Assembly (NCBI RefSeq): GCF_001439735.1
Contig: NZ_JYLN01000004.1
Span: 186,001 to 250,000, forward strand
Reading direction: 5' to 3'
DNA length: 64,000 nucleotides
Origin: Pseudomonas paralactis
GTDB lineage: Bacteria; Pseudomonadota; Gammaproteobacteria; Pseudomonadales; Pseudomonadaceae
Shown: positions 20,450 to 28,719 of the stretch, in pieces
Numbering within the stretch: position 1 is the stretch's first letter
Layout of the letters: each line of letters begins with the position of its first letter
Program-made: the position numbers and the translations under genes
The notes under the pieces: model-generated
Seen by the model: only the letters and a program-made list of their open reading frames with translations
Told to the model about the DNA's origin: nothing
Database searches by the model: none

Positions 20450-21766
20450 ATGTTGAAGCAACGGATGAGTCTGATCGCTCTGGGGATTTTGAGCGCATCG
20501 ACAGCAATGGCAAACGACCAGGAGCAATCCAAGGGTTTTGTTGAAGACAGCCACCTGAACATCGCCGCACGTAACGCCTACATCAGCCGTGATAAAAAAA
20601 ATGGCGAGAAGGACAAAGCTGAATGGGGCCAAGGCTTCATCGGCAAGTTCGAGTCCGGCTTCACCCAAGGCACCGTGGGTGTGGGTGTGGACGTGATTGG
20701 TCAATACGCTATCCGTCTGGACGGTGGTAAAGGCCGCGCTGGCGCCGGCGGTATCGACTTCTTCAAGCAGGGCAACGGCACTGTCGATGAAGACGGTCAG
20801 CGGAAACCGGGCTCGGCACCCCACGACCTGGCCAAAGGCGGCGCTGCCGTGAAGTTCCGCGTTTCCAACACTGTACTCAAGTACGGTGATCAGTTCCCGG
20901 CTGTGCCTGTGCTGCAGTACGACAACTCCCGCCTGTTGTCGGAAACCTACACCGGTACGTCGATCGTCTCCAAAGAGATCGCCGGTCTGCAACTGGACGC
21001 AGGTCACTTCACCAAAGAAGCGCGCAAAAGCATGGAAGGCACCGACAGCGGTCGCCTGAAAAGCATCAACTACATCGGTGGTAGCTACAAATTCACCGAA
21101 AGCCTGTCGGCTGCTCTGTACGCCTCCGACATGCAGGACGTGCTGAAGAAGCAATACGTCAACGTCAACTACGTGCTGGCCCTGCCAGAGAAGCAGTCGC
21201 TGACGTTTGACTTCAACGGCTACAAGACCAAGCTCGACCGCAGTTTCGCCCTGCAAAACCAAGGTGACGCGGACGCACGCGACAACAAGATCTGGAGCCT
21301 GGGCGCGACCTGGGCCGTTGGCGCGCACAGCTTCACCCTCGCTCATCAGCGCAGCACCGGCGACACCGGCTACCTGTACGGCGGCTATCGCAACGCTGGC
21401 GGTATCGGCGACGGCGGCAATACCATCTTGCTGGCCAACTCCTACTGGTCCGACTTCAACGGCAAGGACGAGCGCTCCTGGCAAGCAGGTTACGGCATCG
21501 ACTTCGCCACCTTTGGCGTACCGGGTCTGACCTACAACATTGCCTACGTGCGTGGCACCAACATTGACGACGGCACCGGCCGTGGCGATGGTTCCGAGCG
21601 TGAAATCTGGAACCAGTTCAAGTACGTCGTACAGAGCGGTCCAGCCAAAGACCTGAGCCTGCGTGCTCGCGCCTCGTGGCTGCGCGTTTCCAACAACGCC
21701 AGTGGGTACAACACAGGCGGAAACGAAATCCGTCTGTTCGCCGACTACCCGATCAACGTTTTCTAA
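20450..21766 (+). CDS. OprD-family outer-membrane porin
   Basis: The 438-aa protein has a signal peptide MLKQRMSLIALGILSASTAMA (cleaved before N-D-Q). The family start QSKGFVEDSHLNIAARNAYISRDKKNG follows, then the WGQGFIGKFESGFTQGTVGVGVDVIGQYAIRLDGG strand region, and a C-terminal EIRLFADYPINVF aromatic end for BAM recognition. OprD/Occ porins form 18-stranded substrate-specific channels for amino acids or aromatic and carboxylic acids. Which substrate is not readable from the sequence, so no specific name is given. AAGGA about nine bases upstream supports the start. The long structured leader suggests post-transcriptional control. Confidence 0.93.
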   Translation: MLKQRMSLIALGILSASTAMANDQEQSKGFVEDSHLNIAARNAYISRDKKNGEKDKAEWGQGFIGKFESGFTQGTVGVGVDVIGQYAIRLDGGKGRAGAGGIDFFKQGNGTVDEDGQRKPGSAPHDLAKGGAAVKFRVSNTVLKYGDQFPAVPVLQYDNSRLLSETYTGTSIVSKEIAGLQLDAGHFTKEARKSMEGTDSGRLKSINYIGGSYKFTESLSAALYASDMQDVLKKQYVNVNYVLALPEKQSLTFDFNGYKTKLDRSFALQNQGDADARDNKIWSLGATWAVGAHSFTLAHQRSTGDTGYLYGGYRNAGGIGDGGNTILLANSYWSDFNGKDERSWQAGYGIDFATFGVPGLTYNIAYVRGTNIDDGTGRGDGSEREIWNQFKYVVQSGPAKDLSLRARASWLRVSNNASGYNTGGNEIRLFADYPINVF

Positions 21767-21798
21767 TTGATCGAGCGTCGTGCCTGATGTCAGGCAAT

Positions 21799-21829
21799 AA
21801 AAAACCCCGACTGGTTCGGGGTTTTTTTA
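21799..21829. terminator. bidirectional Rho-independent terminator
   Basis: AAAACCCCGA pairs with TCGGGGTTTT across a short loop, with an A-tract on the left and seven Ts on the right. It separates the convergent porin and M48 protease genes and can terminate both. Confidence 0.9.
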
Positions 21830-21846
21830 TGCCTGGAGGCTGCCAC

Positions 21847-23424
21847 CTAGGCCTTGGCTGGCGCGAGCTTCTTGCAGTTTTCCTTGCGTGTCGGGTACTG
21901 CTCGCACTTGCGCAACACCGTTTGCACCTGCTGCGCATTCTGCAGTTGCTGGTTGGCCAACAGCTTCTCGGTAATAAACAGTTCCTCCGAGCCCAGATTG
22001 CGTTCCGCTTTGTCGATCATCGCCAGCGCCGATTGCCCATCACCCCGCTTGAGGTGGTAGCTGATCATCAAGTCATAAGTAGAAGGGCCGGCCAGGGACC
22101 AGTCCTTGATCGCCTGTAACTCTTTCACCGCTTCGCTGTTTTTGCCTTGGGCCAGGCGCACGGTATAGGCGGTGCGCCGAATGCTCGGCTGGTCTTTTAC
22201 CGGCGAGGCCAGGGCCTTGCGAATGAAAGCGTCAGCCTGTGGCACCTTGTTTTTCTCCAGGGCATCAATCGCGAAGTACGCGTCTTTATAGCCCTGCAAA
22301 GCTTTCGCCACCTGGGGCGTGCTCTTCATCTTCGACCAGCTTTGCGGGTTGACCCGGGCGCGGCGCTCCTGGCGATATTCGCGTTGCAAGTACTGGCGCA
22401 GCTCGGTGTCACGGTCCATGGCCGACATGTGTGAGCGATTGAAATACTGCGTGGTTGCGGTGATGCCGGTGGTCAAACCGTCCTTGACCAGCACGTCCAA
22501 TTCTTTGGTGAACTGGTTGAGGTTGAACTGTTGCAGCGAATCCTGCATGGCATTCTTGCGCGCAGTGAGGAAGCCTGTGAGCAAGGGTTTCTGCTTGCCC
22601 TGGAAGTCGTTGAGGCGCTCCAGGCTATGGGTGGCGGCGCGAGGGGCGTAACCGGCGCGGATCATCAAGTCGGTGCCCAGCAAGTCCGCCTGGTCTTCCT
22701 GGCTGCGGCCCCAGGCGGTGCTCCATACATGATCGGAAAAGGTATTGGCCAGGGCGGTGTACAGCACGGTGTTACCGATGGTCTTTTGGGTGCCGGCCGG
22801 GTCTTTACTGAACAGTTTCATGGTCCCGGAACTACGATCGACGCCCGTATCAGCAGCCATGGTGGCCAAGGCGACCGTGGAGGCGACGGTGGTGAACATG
22901 TCTTTCTGCTGCTGGAAGGCGGCCATGCGGTCATGGTGATGCAGCAATACGTGGCTCATTTCATGGCCAAGCATCGCGGCAATTTCGTCTTCGCTGGCGA
23001 CGTTGTCCAGCATACCCAGCGGCACGAACAGGTTGCCGTAAGGATCTGCCGACGGGCCGAATCCATAGCTGTCGGTCATCTTCACCTGCAGCGGCGGCAA
23101 CTCCCCCGGCCAGCCCTTGGACAAGCGCGTGACAATGCCCTGCAAGTAGGTTTGCAGCATCGGGATATCCACCAGGTTCTGCTGGCGCGCTTCGGCAGCC
23201 GGCACCGCTCGTCCGTCGTAGCTCAGGCGCTGTTTGCTCTGGCGTTGGGGGTCGAGCTTGTAATACTGGCGCACGTCGGTGTTGTCCACATAGTGGCCCT
23301 GAACCCTGGATTGGGTCGAGGGCCCCACCAGGTTCAGGAACGCCTGGTCTGCGCCCTTCAAAGTGGCGCAACCGCTGAGCACCGAACTGGCCAACAGGCT
23401 GGCTGCTACAAGATATCCCTTCAC
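21847..23424 (-). CDS. M48-family metalloprotease lipoprotein (BepA-like) with TPR-type C-terminus
   Basis: This 525-aa protein has start GTG at 23424, chosen because AGGAG precedes it and it begins directly with a lipoprotein signal (VKGYLVAASLLASSVLSGC, lipobox LSGC). The zinc motif is HEMSH in AAMLGHEMSHVLLHHH, and the third-ligand region is SQEDQADLLGTDLMIRAGY. The C-terminal 150 residues are helical and TPR-like (ALDALEKNKVPQADAFIRKAL; YDLMISYHLKRGDGQSALAMIDKAE). By analogy with BepA/LoiP it would act in the periplasm on misassembled outer-membrane proteins. It is the last gene of a three-gene leftward operon, 13 bp after the small secreted protein. Confidence 0.85.
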   Translation of the reverse strand: MKGYLVAASLLASSVLSGCATLKGADQAFLNLVGPSTQSRVQGHYVDNTDVRQYYKLDPQRQSKQRLSYDGRAVPAAEARQQNLVDIPMLQTYLQGIVTRLSKGWPGELPPLQVKMTDSYGFGPSADPYGNLFVPLGMLDNVASEDEIAAMLGHEMSHVLLHHHDRMAAFQQQKDMFTTVASTVALATMAADTGVDRSSGTMKLFSKDPAGTQKTIGNTVLYTALANTFSDHVWSTAWGRSQEDQADLLGTDLMIRAGYAPRAATHSLERLNDFQGKQKPLLTGFLTARKNAMQDSLQQFNLNQFTKELDVLVKDGLTTGITATTQYFNRSHMSAMDRDTELRQYLQREYRQERRARVNPQSWSKMKSTPQVAKALQGYKDAYFAIDALEKNKVPQADAFIRKALASPVKDQPSIRRTAYTVRLAQGKNSEAVKELQAIKDWSLAGPSTYDLMISYHLKRGDGQSALAMIDKAERNLGSEELFITEKLLANQQLQNAQQVQTVLRKCEQYPTRKENCKKLAPAKA

Positions 23425-23437
23425 CGCAACGCTCCTT

Positions 23438-23803
23438 TTATTGATTGCAACCGGCACCAAAACCAATGGTGGAATTATTGCGGCTGTCTTTGGCCTGGCT
23501 TTTGGTCAGACCCTGGCAGGGCAGGTCCACGACATTCAGCGGTGGTTCGATGCGCAGGTCCATGGTGTCCAGCCACACCTTCTGGCCCGCCAGCTCCACC
23601 TGGACCAGGTCCAGCGCCTGGTTGTACTGCAACACCGGTACGGGCTGAGTGGGTGCGTCTTTTTTTGCCAGCTCACGTTGTTGCTTGCCCTGCTCGTCCA
23701 GCACGGTCACCGGGTCGGCGAGGAACGCCTTGATACTGTGAATTTCCGCCCAGGCACCCTGGGTGAAGAGGGCGGTGAGCAAAACGACGAGACTTCTGTT
23801 CAT
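23438..23803 (-). CDS. secreted small protein, possible SH3-like fold, 121 aa
   Basis: The protein begins MNRSLVVLLTALFTQGAWA, a clear Sec signal peptide; AAGGA eight bases upstream fixes this ATG and excludes the longer frame. The mature part (VTVLDEQGKQQRELAKK..VPVLQYNQALDLVQVELAGQKVWLDTMDLRI) alternates short strands like a bacterial SH3b domain. It ends with two cysteines (LPCQGL, GAGC) that could form a disulfide. No catalytic motif. It lies between the CHASE2 protein and the M48 lipoprotein in the same operon, so a periplasmic partner of either is a reasonable inference. No confident family name. Confidence 0.7.
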   Translation of the reverse strand: MNRSLVVLLTALFTQGAWAEIHSIKAFLADPVTVLDEQGKQQRELAKKDAPTQPVPVLQYNQALDLVQVELAGQKVWLDTMDLRIEPPLNVVDLPCQGLTKSQAKDSRNNSTIGFGAGCNQ

Positions 23804-23840
23804 CCTTGAATTCCTTGAGTCAAATGACAAAACGGCACAC

Positions 23841-25184
23841 TCAACGGTCACGGTCGAAGAAGGCTTCGATCCGCTCGCTGAACAACACCAACGACAGCAA
23901 CACAATGCCCAACACGTTGACCGGCGTGATGTCATTGAGGCTCAGCAACACACTGACCGCCGCCAACATCGACATCACCAACAGCCACGAGGGGCACGGC
24001 GAGGTAAAAAACCAGATTTCCTGGCGCCGCCAACGGCTCCAGGTGCGCTGGCCCGCCAGGCGACGTGCGTGCAGCGCCTTGAGCACGGCAATCAACGCCA
24101 GCAGCCCGAGTTCCAGCAGGTCCAGCCAATTGAAGGGCAAGCGGGGGAAGTTGGCCGGTTCATGGTCGTAGTCCATGCCCTCATTGATCAGGTTATCCAG
24201 GGCCATGGCGTGCAAATACACGCCGGGGAGCTGGCCATGTACCGGCGACTCCACCAGATCCCCGGTGGAGGCAATATTGGCGCCCACCAACACCAGGCGG
24301 TCGCGCAGTAACTCGGCGACCAGTGCCTGGTCATCGGGGTCGCTGACCTCCAGATCACTGGCCGACAACGTCAGCGTATAAGGGCACCGTGCCTGGGCCG
24401 AGTCATCAAGCTTCCAGAACACGGCCTGAAAGAACTGCGCCACCCCGTCCAGCAAAAAATGCCGCGCGGGCGCGCAGTGGCTGATATCGGCAATACGCGC
24501 CTGTTCCGGCGCCAGCTTCAAGCCCCACTGCACCGCAATGGGCTGACGTTGCGCAGCGGTTTGCGCATCCACCGGCGGCTGTTTGCAATATTGCGTGGCG
24601 CAGAACTCGCGGTACAGCGCCATCGCCGGCGTTTCCAAAAGCCCAGCCTGTGTGTGCATCGCCAGTGGATACTTGTCATCCACTCCTTCCCACACCACCA
24701 GCGCCGGCCGGCTCACCTGCATAAACGGCGCCAGCGTATTCGCCTGGCCCGCCTCCCCGCGCGCCAAACCGGTGTTGGCCAGCCACAGCGGGATACCCTG
24801 GCGTTGATAACGCTCAAACACATTCGCCAACAACTGACTGCCCCGCGTCGGGTCGCCCAACGAGTGGTCGTGGCTATAAAGCAAATCCACAAACACCGCC
24901 TGAGGCTTGTACGCCAGCAAGCGCTTGAACAACTTGCTCTGCTCGCCATAGGGCATGGGCCACGAGCTGTTGTTGCGCATCAGGTAGGCATCATCGATCA
25001 ACACCACCGCCACCCGCTGCTGCCCAAGGCTCGGGTAGTGACTGGCAAACATACGATTGAGCCACTGCGCCGACGCCTTGTCGCTGGAACTGGCCAGGCC
25101 GAAAGGGTCAAGAATCGCCAGCAACACGATGATGGCCGCCAGCCAATAGCGGCGGTATTTGAATAGCGGGGGTTTGGACGACAT
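23841..25184 (-). CDS. CHASE2-domain transmembrane protein without an output domain
   Basis: The 447-aa protein has an N-terminal membrane helix (WLAAIIVLLAILDPFGLA) followed by an extracytoplasmic CHASE2 sensor domain at about 50-330 (RVAVVLIDDAYL, PQAVFVDLLYSHD, RDRLVLVGANIASTGDLVESPVHGQLPGVYLHAMALDNLI). Three C-terminal helices follow (LDLLELGLLALIAVLKAL; SWLLVMSMLAAVSVLLSL; VNVLGIVLLSLVLFSERI), and it stops after EAFFDRDR. CHASE2 usually sits in front of a kinase, cyclase or GGDEF domain, but none is present. The start chosen has GAG six bases upstream; an in-frame ATG at 25205 is possible. First gene of the operon with the secreted protein and the M48 protease. Confidence 0.82.
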   Translation of the reverse strand: MSSKPPLFKYRRYWLAAIIVLLAILDPFGLASSSDKASAQWLNRMFASHYPSLGQQRVAVVLIDDAYLMRNNSSWPMPYGEQSKLFKRLLAYKPQAVFVDLLYSHDHSLGDPTRGSQLLANVFERYQRQGIPLWLANTGLARGEAGQANTLAPFMQVSRPALVVWEGVDDKYPLAMHTQAGLLETPAMALYREFCATQYCKQPPVDAQTAAQRQPIAVQWGLKLAPEQARIADISHCAPARHFLLDGVAQFFQAVFWKLDDSAQARCPYTLTLSASDLEVSDPDDQALVAELLRDRLVLVGANIASTGDLVESPVHGQLPGVYLHAMALDNLINEGMDYDHEPANFPRLPFNWLDLLELGLLALIAVLKALHARRLAGQRTWSRWRRQEIWFFTSPCPSWLLVMSMLAAVSVLLSLNDITPVNVLGIVLLSLVLFSERIEAFFDRDR

Positions 25185-25301
25185 CCATGTCTCGATTAAA
25201 AGCATAAGCAAGGCGAGGTTTTTAACGGAGTGGGGAGGGGGTGTCAAATGGAAAAGTGGCTAAGTGCCATATCGCTATTGGCGCATGGATCGTCGTTCGC
25301 A

Positions 25302-25333
25302 AAAAGCCCCGACCTATTCAGGCCAGGGCTTTC
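25302..25333 (-). terminator. Rho-independent terminator upstream of the CHASE2 operon
   Basis: AAAGCCC (25303-25309) pairs with GGGCTTT (25326-25332), with an inner GACCT/AGGCC extension. Read leftward it is followed by TTTTTGCG. It would stop leftward transcription coming from the toxin-antitoxin side and insulate the CHASE2 operon. Confidence 0.6.
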
Positions 25334-25396
25334 CTGTGCTGGGCTTGCCCGCGATGACCATGGGTATCTACACAATTCCTGGTGCGACGCCGGACC

Positions 25397-25800
25397 TGTG
25401 GGAGGGGGCTCGCCCCCGATGGCGGCCGTAGGGCCGACCAGGATGCTGGACTTTGATCAAGCACATATCCGTTATTTAGGTAACGGCCACCTAGGGTTAC
25501 GCTCTGACAGCGGCTCACTTTTGAAAAAGCGCAAAAGTAAGCGAAACGCTCTTGCCCCACCACTCGGCATCTCGCCTGGGCTCGGTGTGCCCGTAATCCG
25601 CCAGTGATTTGGGGGGGGCGCCGCCACGCGCCATCCATGGCGCGGGGCGGCTAAACCGGCATTACCCCCCAAATCCCTGTCGAGTTCCGGCCAGCGTGGT
25701 TTAACGGGGCGCCTAAGATCAAAAGCAGATCAAGAGTGGCTCGCTTCGCATCGTGGTTACCGTCGGCAGTGGCTACAAAAGTTGTATAGATACCCATGCC
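25397..25800. repeat. REP half element plus non-coding dispersed-repeat-like block
   Basis: GTGGGAGGGGGCTCGCCCCCGAT at about 25399 is a REP arm. From about 25440 to 25800 follows a stretch with G/C homopolymer runs, short inverted elements (GGGGGGGCGCCGCC near 25612, CGCGCCATCCATGGCGCG near 25627) and only short overlapping open frames on both strands. I recall similar blocks dispersed in P. fluorescens-group genomes, where they are mis-called as small ORFs. No protein-coding signal is convincing here. The rest of the 830-bp gap to the toxin gene (25800-26014) shows nothing recognisable. Confidence 0.5.
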
Positions 25801-26014
25801 GCGATGACGTCAGCCCGCGCACCACACGACTTCTGCTAAGGCGCCTGCATCAAATCGGGCTCTCAGATCCGGTCGCGGAATCGGCAGCGACGGTCGGAAG
25901 GGTAAATTGGTGGGGAGTGGGGAGCAGTCGGGAAAATGGATCTGTTCCTTTTAGCCTCAAGGCCTTCAATGATTGTTACTGCCTCGTCACAAAGGAAAGC
26001 CCGCAATGGCGGGC

Positions 26015-26302
26015 TCAGACTCGCTTTTTCGCCGTGTCGTAAATTTCGCTGTCACGACGAGCTCCGACAGCAATGATCAGAACCTCGATTCTCTTTCCAT
26101 CGACCCGGTAGACGATTCGAGTGTCGCCTGTTTGGATTCTGCGACATCCAGCCAGGCTGCCACTTAAAGGTTTACCGCTTTTGTCAGGCTCGCCGTTTTC
26201 AACTCTGTCTTCAATCACATCAAGGATCCGGTTTGCCGCAGCAGAACCAAGCTTATCGAAGTCTTCTTCTGTATCCGGGTGGTATATGACGCTCCAAACC
26301 AT
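26015..26302 (-). CDS. RelE/ParE-superfamily toxin
   Basis: This 95-aa basic protein is of normal toxin length. The RelE fold shows as VWSVIYHPDTEEDFDKLGSAAANRILDVIEDRV, then GKPLSGSLAGCRRIQTGDTRIVYRVDGKRIEVLIIAVGARRDSEIYDTAKKR. The R..TGDTRIVYRVD strand and the last-strand basic residues are typical of mRNA-cleaving RelE toxins. It lies 9 bp downstream of the antitoxin gene on the same strand, so the pair is co-transcribed and autoregulated by the antitoxin. Ribosome-dependent mRNA cleavage is inferred from the family; ParE-type gyrase inhibition is less likely. Confidence 0.88.
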   Translation of the reverse strand: MVWSVIYHPDTEEDFDKLGSAAANRILDVIEDRVENGEPDKSGKPLSGSLAGCRRIQTGDTRIVYRVDGKRIEVLIIAVGARRDSEIYDTAKKRV

Positions 26303-26311
26303 CGCAAATCC

Positions 26312-26602
26312 TTAGTCTTTTTTGGCGTACCTGGCCCGCATATCGGCGTGGGAGATAGCGTTTTGTGGGTCGAAATTTGCTACCCGATCACGTGCCGTCG
26401 CTTCAATACGAAGGTCTTCAAGCTCATCAAGCATTTCTTGATAAGCCTGGACATTTACGATGACTGCTGCGGGCTGATTGTCTTTGAATACAACCAGACG
26501 ATCGGTGGTGCGGCTCGATACCTCTTTGAGCTTCGCACTGAACCCTCGAACCATCGCGGTAACCGATACGGCCTGATCAGCTCGCTCAAGCAACGCTGCC
26601 AT
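26312..26602 (-). CDS. Phd/YefM-family antitoxin
   Basis: The 96-aa protein starts at the ATG at 26602 because GGAG lies eight bases upstream; the frame upstream is not preceded by a ribosome site. The N-terminal part (VSVTAMVRGFSAKLKEVSSRTTDRLVVFKDNQPAAVIVNVQAYQEML) is the Phd/YefM DNA-binding and dimerisation fold. The acidic C-terminal tail (RVANFDPQNAISHADMRARYAKKD) is the toxin-binding region. It neutralises the RelE-type toxin encoded next and should repress its own promoter; a 14-bp palindrome 85 bp upstream is a candidate operator. Confidence 0.87.
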   Translation of the reverse strand: MAALLERADQAVSVTAMVRGFSAKLKEVSSRTTDRLVVFKDNQPAAVIVNVQAYQEMLDELEDLRIEATARDRVANFDPQNAISHADMRARYAKKD

Positions 26603-26686
26603 GACTGTTACTCCATACAAAACAGACATTGAAACACAGGAATGCATACAATAAATCGCTAAATCCTGCGTCTTTAAGTATGCAAA

Positions 26687-26700
26687 GTATTGCGCAATAC
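26687..26700. promoter_or_regulatory. 14-bp perfect palindrome, candidate antitoxin operator
   Basis: GTATTGCGCAATAC is perfectly self-complementary and lies 85 bp before the antitoxin start, in the expected promoter region. Its role as operator is an inference from position. Confidence 0.45.
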
Positions 26701-26845
26701 ATCACGCGATTCAACCGTCAGATGAATGTATTTATGTGCGAAACGTCGCTGTTTTCTTGTCACCAAGGTTGCAGACCCTCCGGGCAGCAGTGTCAGCGCG
26801 CCTAGTGCCTTGTGTAAAAGGTGACAGATTTATTTTCAGCGCTCC

Positions 26846-27951
26846 CTAACTCTCCTCTATCAACGCCCGTTCCTCCAACCAAATCTCCTGAACAAACTGG
26901 TCTTTAATCGCATAAATCCCATGCCCGCGCCGCATGATGATGTTCTACGCCACCAGTGCAATCACCACCGGTTGAATCTCTTCAACCCGCACCTCGCGGC
27001 CGACCATTTTTGAATATTCAACGGCTGCATCAATAGAGAATATCCCTCGGGCATCCCCTTCGGTTGCGGCGATTTTGTTGAAAATCGCCTGAGCCAGGCT
27101 GCCCAGTTGCTCGACTTTTTCAAGCTCAATCTTCGCTGCCGCCGAGCGTAATGTGCTGGCAATCACGGGGAGGAAAAGGTCGGGATCACCCTCCTGCTGC
27201 AACAGTTGGCGCAGGGCCTTTAGCATTTCCTCAGGTCGATTCCCCAAGGTGGTGAATGCTTCGATGGCGACTTCGAGCGAAGGGAGTTTTTCTTTCTTTA
27301 CCGTCATCGCCAGACAATTGAGCAGAAACTCAACGTAATCACCTTTTAGCAGCGGATACGCTGCTGACGTGGCGCCGGAAAAGGCTTGATTGCGTTTGGC
27401 GGTCAGCTCACTCACTTGTGCCCGGTGGGAACCGGTGCCAATAAAGAGGAAATACCCTGGCGTGTTCGGGCGTGGATTGATCGCATCACGTGCAGCCTTG
27501 AGGGCCAATAGCAGCTGATTCCCGTCATTAGAGGAAATGGCGTGTTGCACTTCGTCGATGATCAGCACCAGATCGGTCTTCGCTTGGTCGACCACCTCTG
27601 TCAGTGCTTGAGCCAATGTCGGGCCGTCTGCGTTACCGACGCTGTCGAGTTTGAATCCTGCTGCGCCGAGGTCAACGTTGCTGACGCGCTTGAGCATCTC
27701 CAGTGCCGACGAGCCTGGGGTTTGTAGTTCTTTCAGGGTTTTGTAGTTGGCGTTGTGCACGAGCGTTGCCGGGTTGGCCAGCGTGTCACTCCAGAGGTCG
27801 ACATAGATCACCAGGGCGCCTGCTGCTTCCAGGGCTGGGATCAGGTCATTTCTCAGAACAGTCGTTTTACCCGTGCGGCGCAAGCCAGACAGAAAAGGCC
27901 TGAACGCAAGCCTTCATCAAGCACGCCTGGGTTGAGAAGCTGGTTCGCCAT
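26846..27951 (-). pseudogene. decayed AAA ATPase (frameshift before Walker A, nonsense codon near the end)
   Basis: A family AAA ATPase of about 368 aa can be pieced together. From the ATG at 27951 the frame reads MANQLLNPGVLDEGLRSGLF and is then lost. One base is missing at about 27890-27895, and the next frame continues SGLRRTGKTTVLRNDL, so the shift falls immediately before the Walker A loop. The open part (27883-26945) includes Walker B LVLIIDEVQHA and the sensor segment GYFLFIGTGSH. A TAG at 26945-26947 interrupts it after VVIALVA; the same frame then reads NIIMRRGHGIYAIKDQFVQEIWLEERALIEES and stops at 26846. The total length (1106 bp) is one short of a multiple of three. Two independent lesions indicate a non-functional gene; relatives are intact ATP-binding proteins of unknown role. 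Confidence 0.85.
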
Positions 27952-28140
27952 CGATTCAGCCAATTCAGGACGCTGAAATATGCTGCTCGTGCAATTATCC
28001 CTTTTTATGGATACGCCATAATTATTGCCAGCTCATAATTAGCATCAAGCTCAAAAAATGGACTTCTGGTACAGCACATAGCAATTTCAGAGGCTTTGAA
28101 GGGGGGCGTCAGAGGTGAGGAATATAGATCCCCAGAAACA

Positions 28141-28172
28141 ACAAAGCCCCCACATTTCTGTGGAGGCTTTGT
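28141..28172 (-). terminator. terminator of tRNA-Thr
   Basis: ACAAAGCC with CCACA pairs with TGTGG and GGCTTTGT around a four-base loop, directly after the tRNA 3' end in the leftward direction, followed by a T-rich tract. Confidence 0.75.
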
Positions 28173-28178
28173 TTTGTA

Positions 28179-28254
<76 letters not shown>

Positions 28255-28268
28255 GTGTTAGGGCGACG

Positions 28269-28296
28269 ATTATAGCGATTGGAAAGGTTCTGTAAA
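28269..28296 (-). promoter_or_regulatory. promoter of tRNA-Thr
   Basis: Read leftward, TTTACA (28296-28291) and a perfect TATAAT (28274-28269) are 16 bases apart. A GC-rich discriminator precedes the tRNA 5' end at 28254. Confidence 0.8.
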
Positions 28297-28719
28297 CCCC
28301 TGAATTCTGACTATTTTTGCAAAAACCTAGGTTTCTTGCGATTAGCGCGTTTTCCGCACGGTGTCGTGGCGTGGAAAGCCATCCCTTTGGCGTCAGGCCA
28401 CGTAACGCGTGCACCTGCGTGATAAGGCGCCCCAACGAGGTTTTCCGATCGCATAAATCATCAAAAAACACTCCCTAAAGTTCGCTTTATACGCTTAACA
28501 CCAGATGCTTATGCACAATCGGTTAGTAACAGCGGTCACCAAACCGCTATTTTGTGCAGCCGTTCTCAACACGCTGCAACTGCCTGTTTTGTGTGCGTTT
28601 TATTTTGTGAACAAAAAATGACCAGCATGGCTTTTGGCGTCTAGCGCTGATAACTACAGGCTCTGTAAAGATTCCATCAACAGAGTTATCCACAGGGCGC
28701 GTGTATGAAATTTTGCCCC
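28297..28719. other. intergenic region with two perfect DnaA boxes
   Basis: No convincing gene lies between the tRNA-Thr promoter and the methyltransferase stop. The region contains TTATGCACA at 28509-28517 and TTATCCACA at 28686-28694, both matching the DnaA box TTATNCACA. The surrounding 28480-28720 stretch is AT-richer than its neighbours. Two further TTATCCACA sites lie inside the adjacent gene (28945-28953 and 29651-29659). The short leftward open frame at 28217-28471 runs through the tRNA and is not credible. Confidence 0.6.

Noticed and set aside
20307..20456. 49-codon frame in the oprD leader as a definite gene
   Set aside because: No Shine-Dalgarno precedes its ATG; retained only as part of the leader finding.
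23425..23466. Earlier start for the M48 protease
   Set aside because: It would add residues ahead of a lipoprotein signal peptide; the GTG at 23424 has AGGAG and starts the signal directly.
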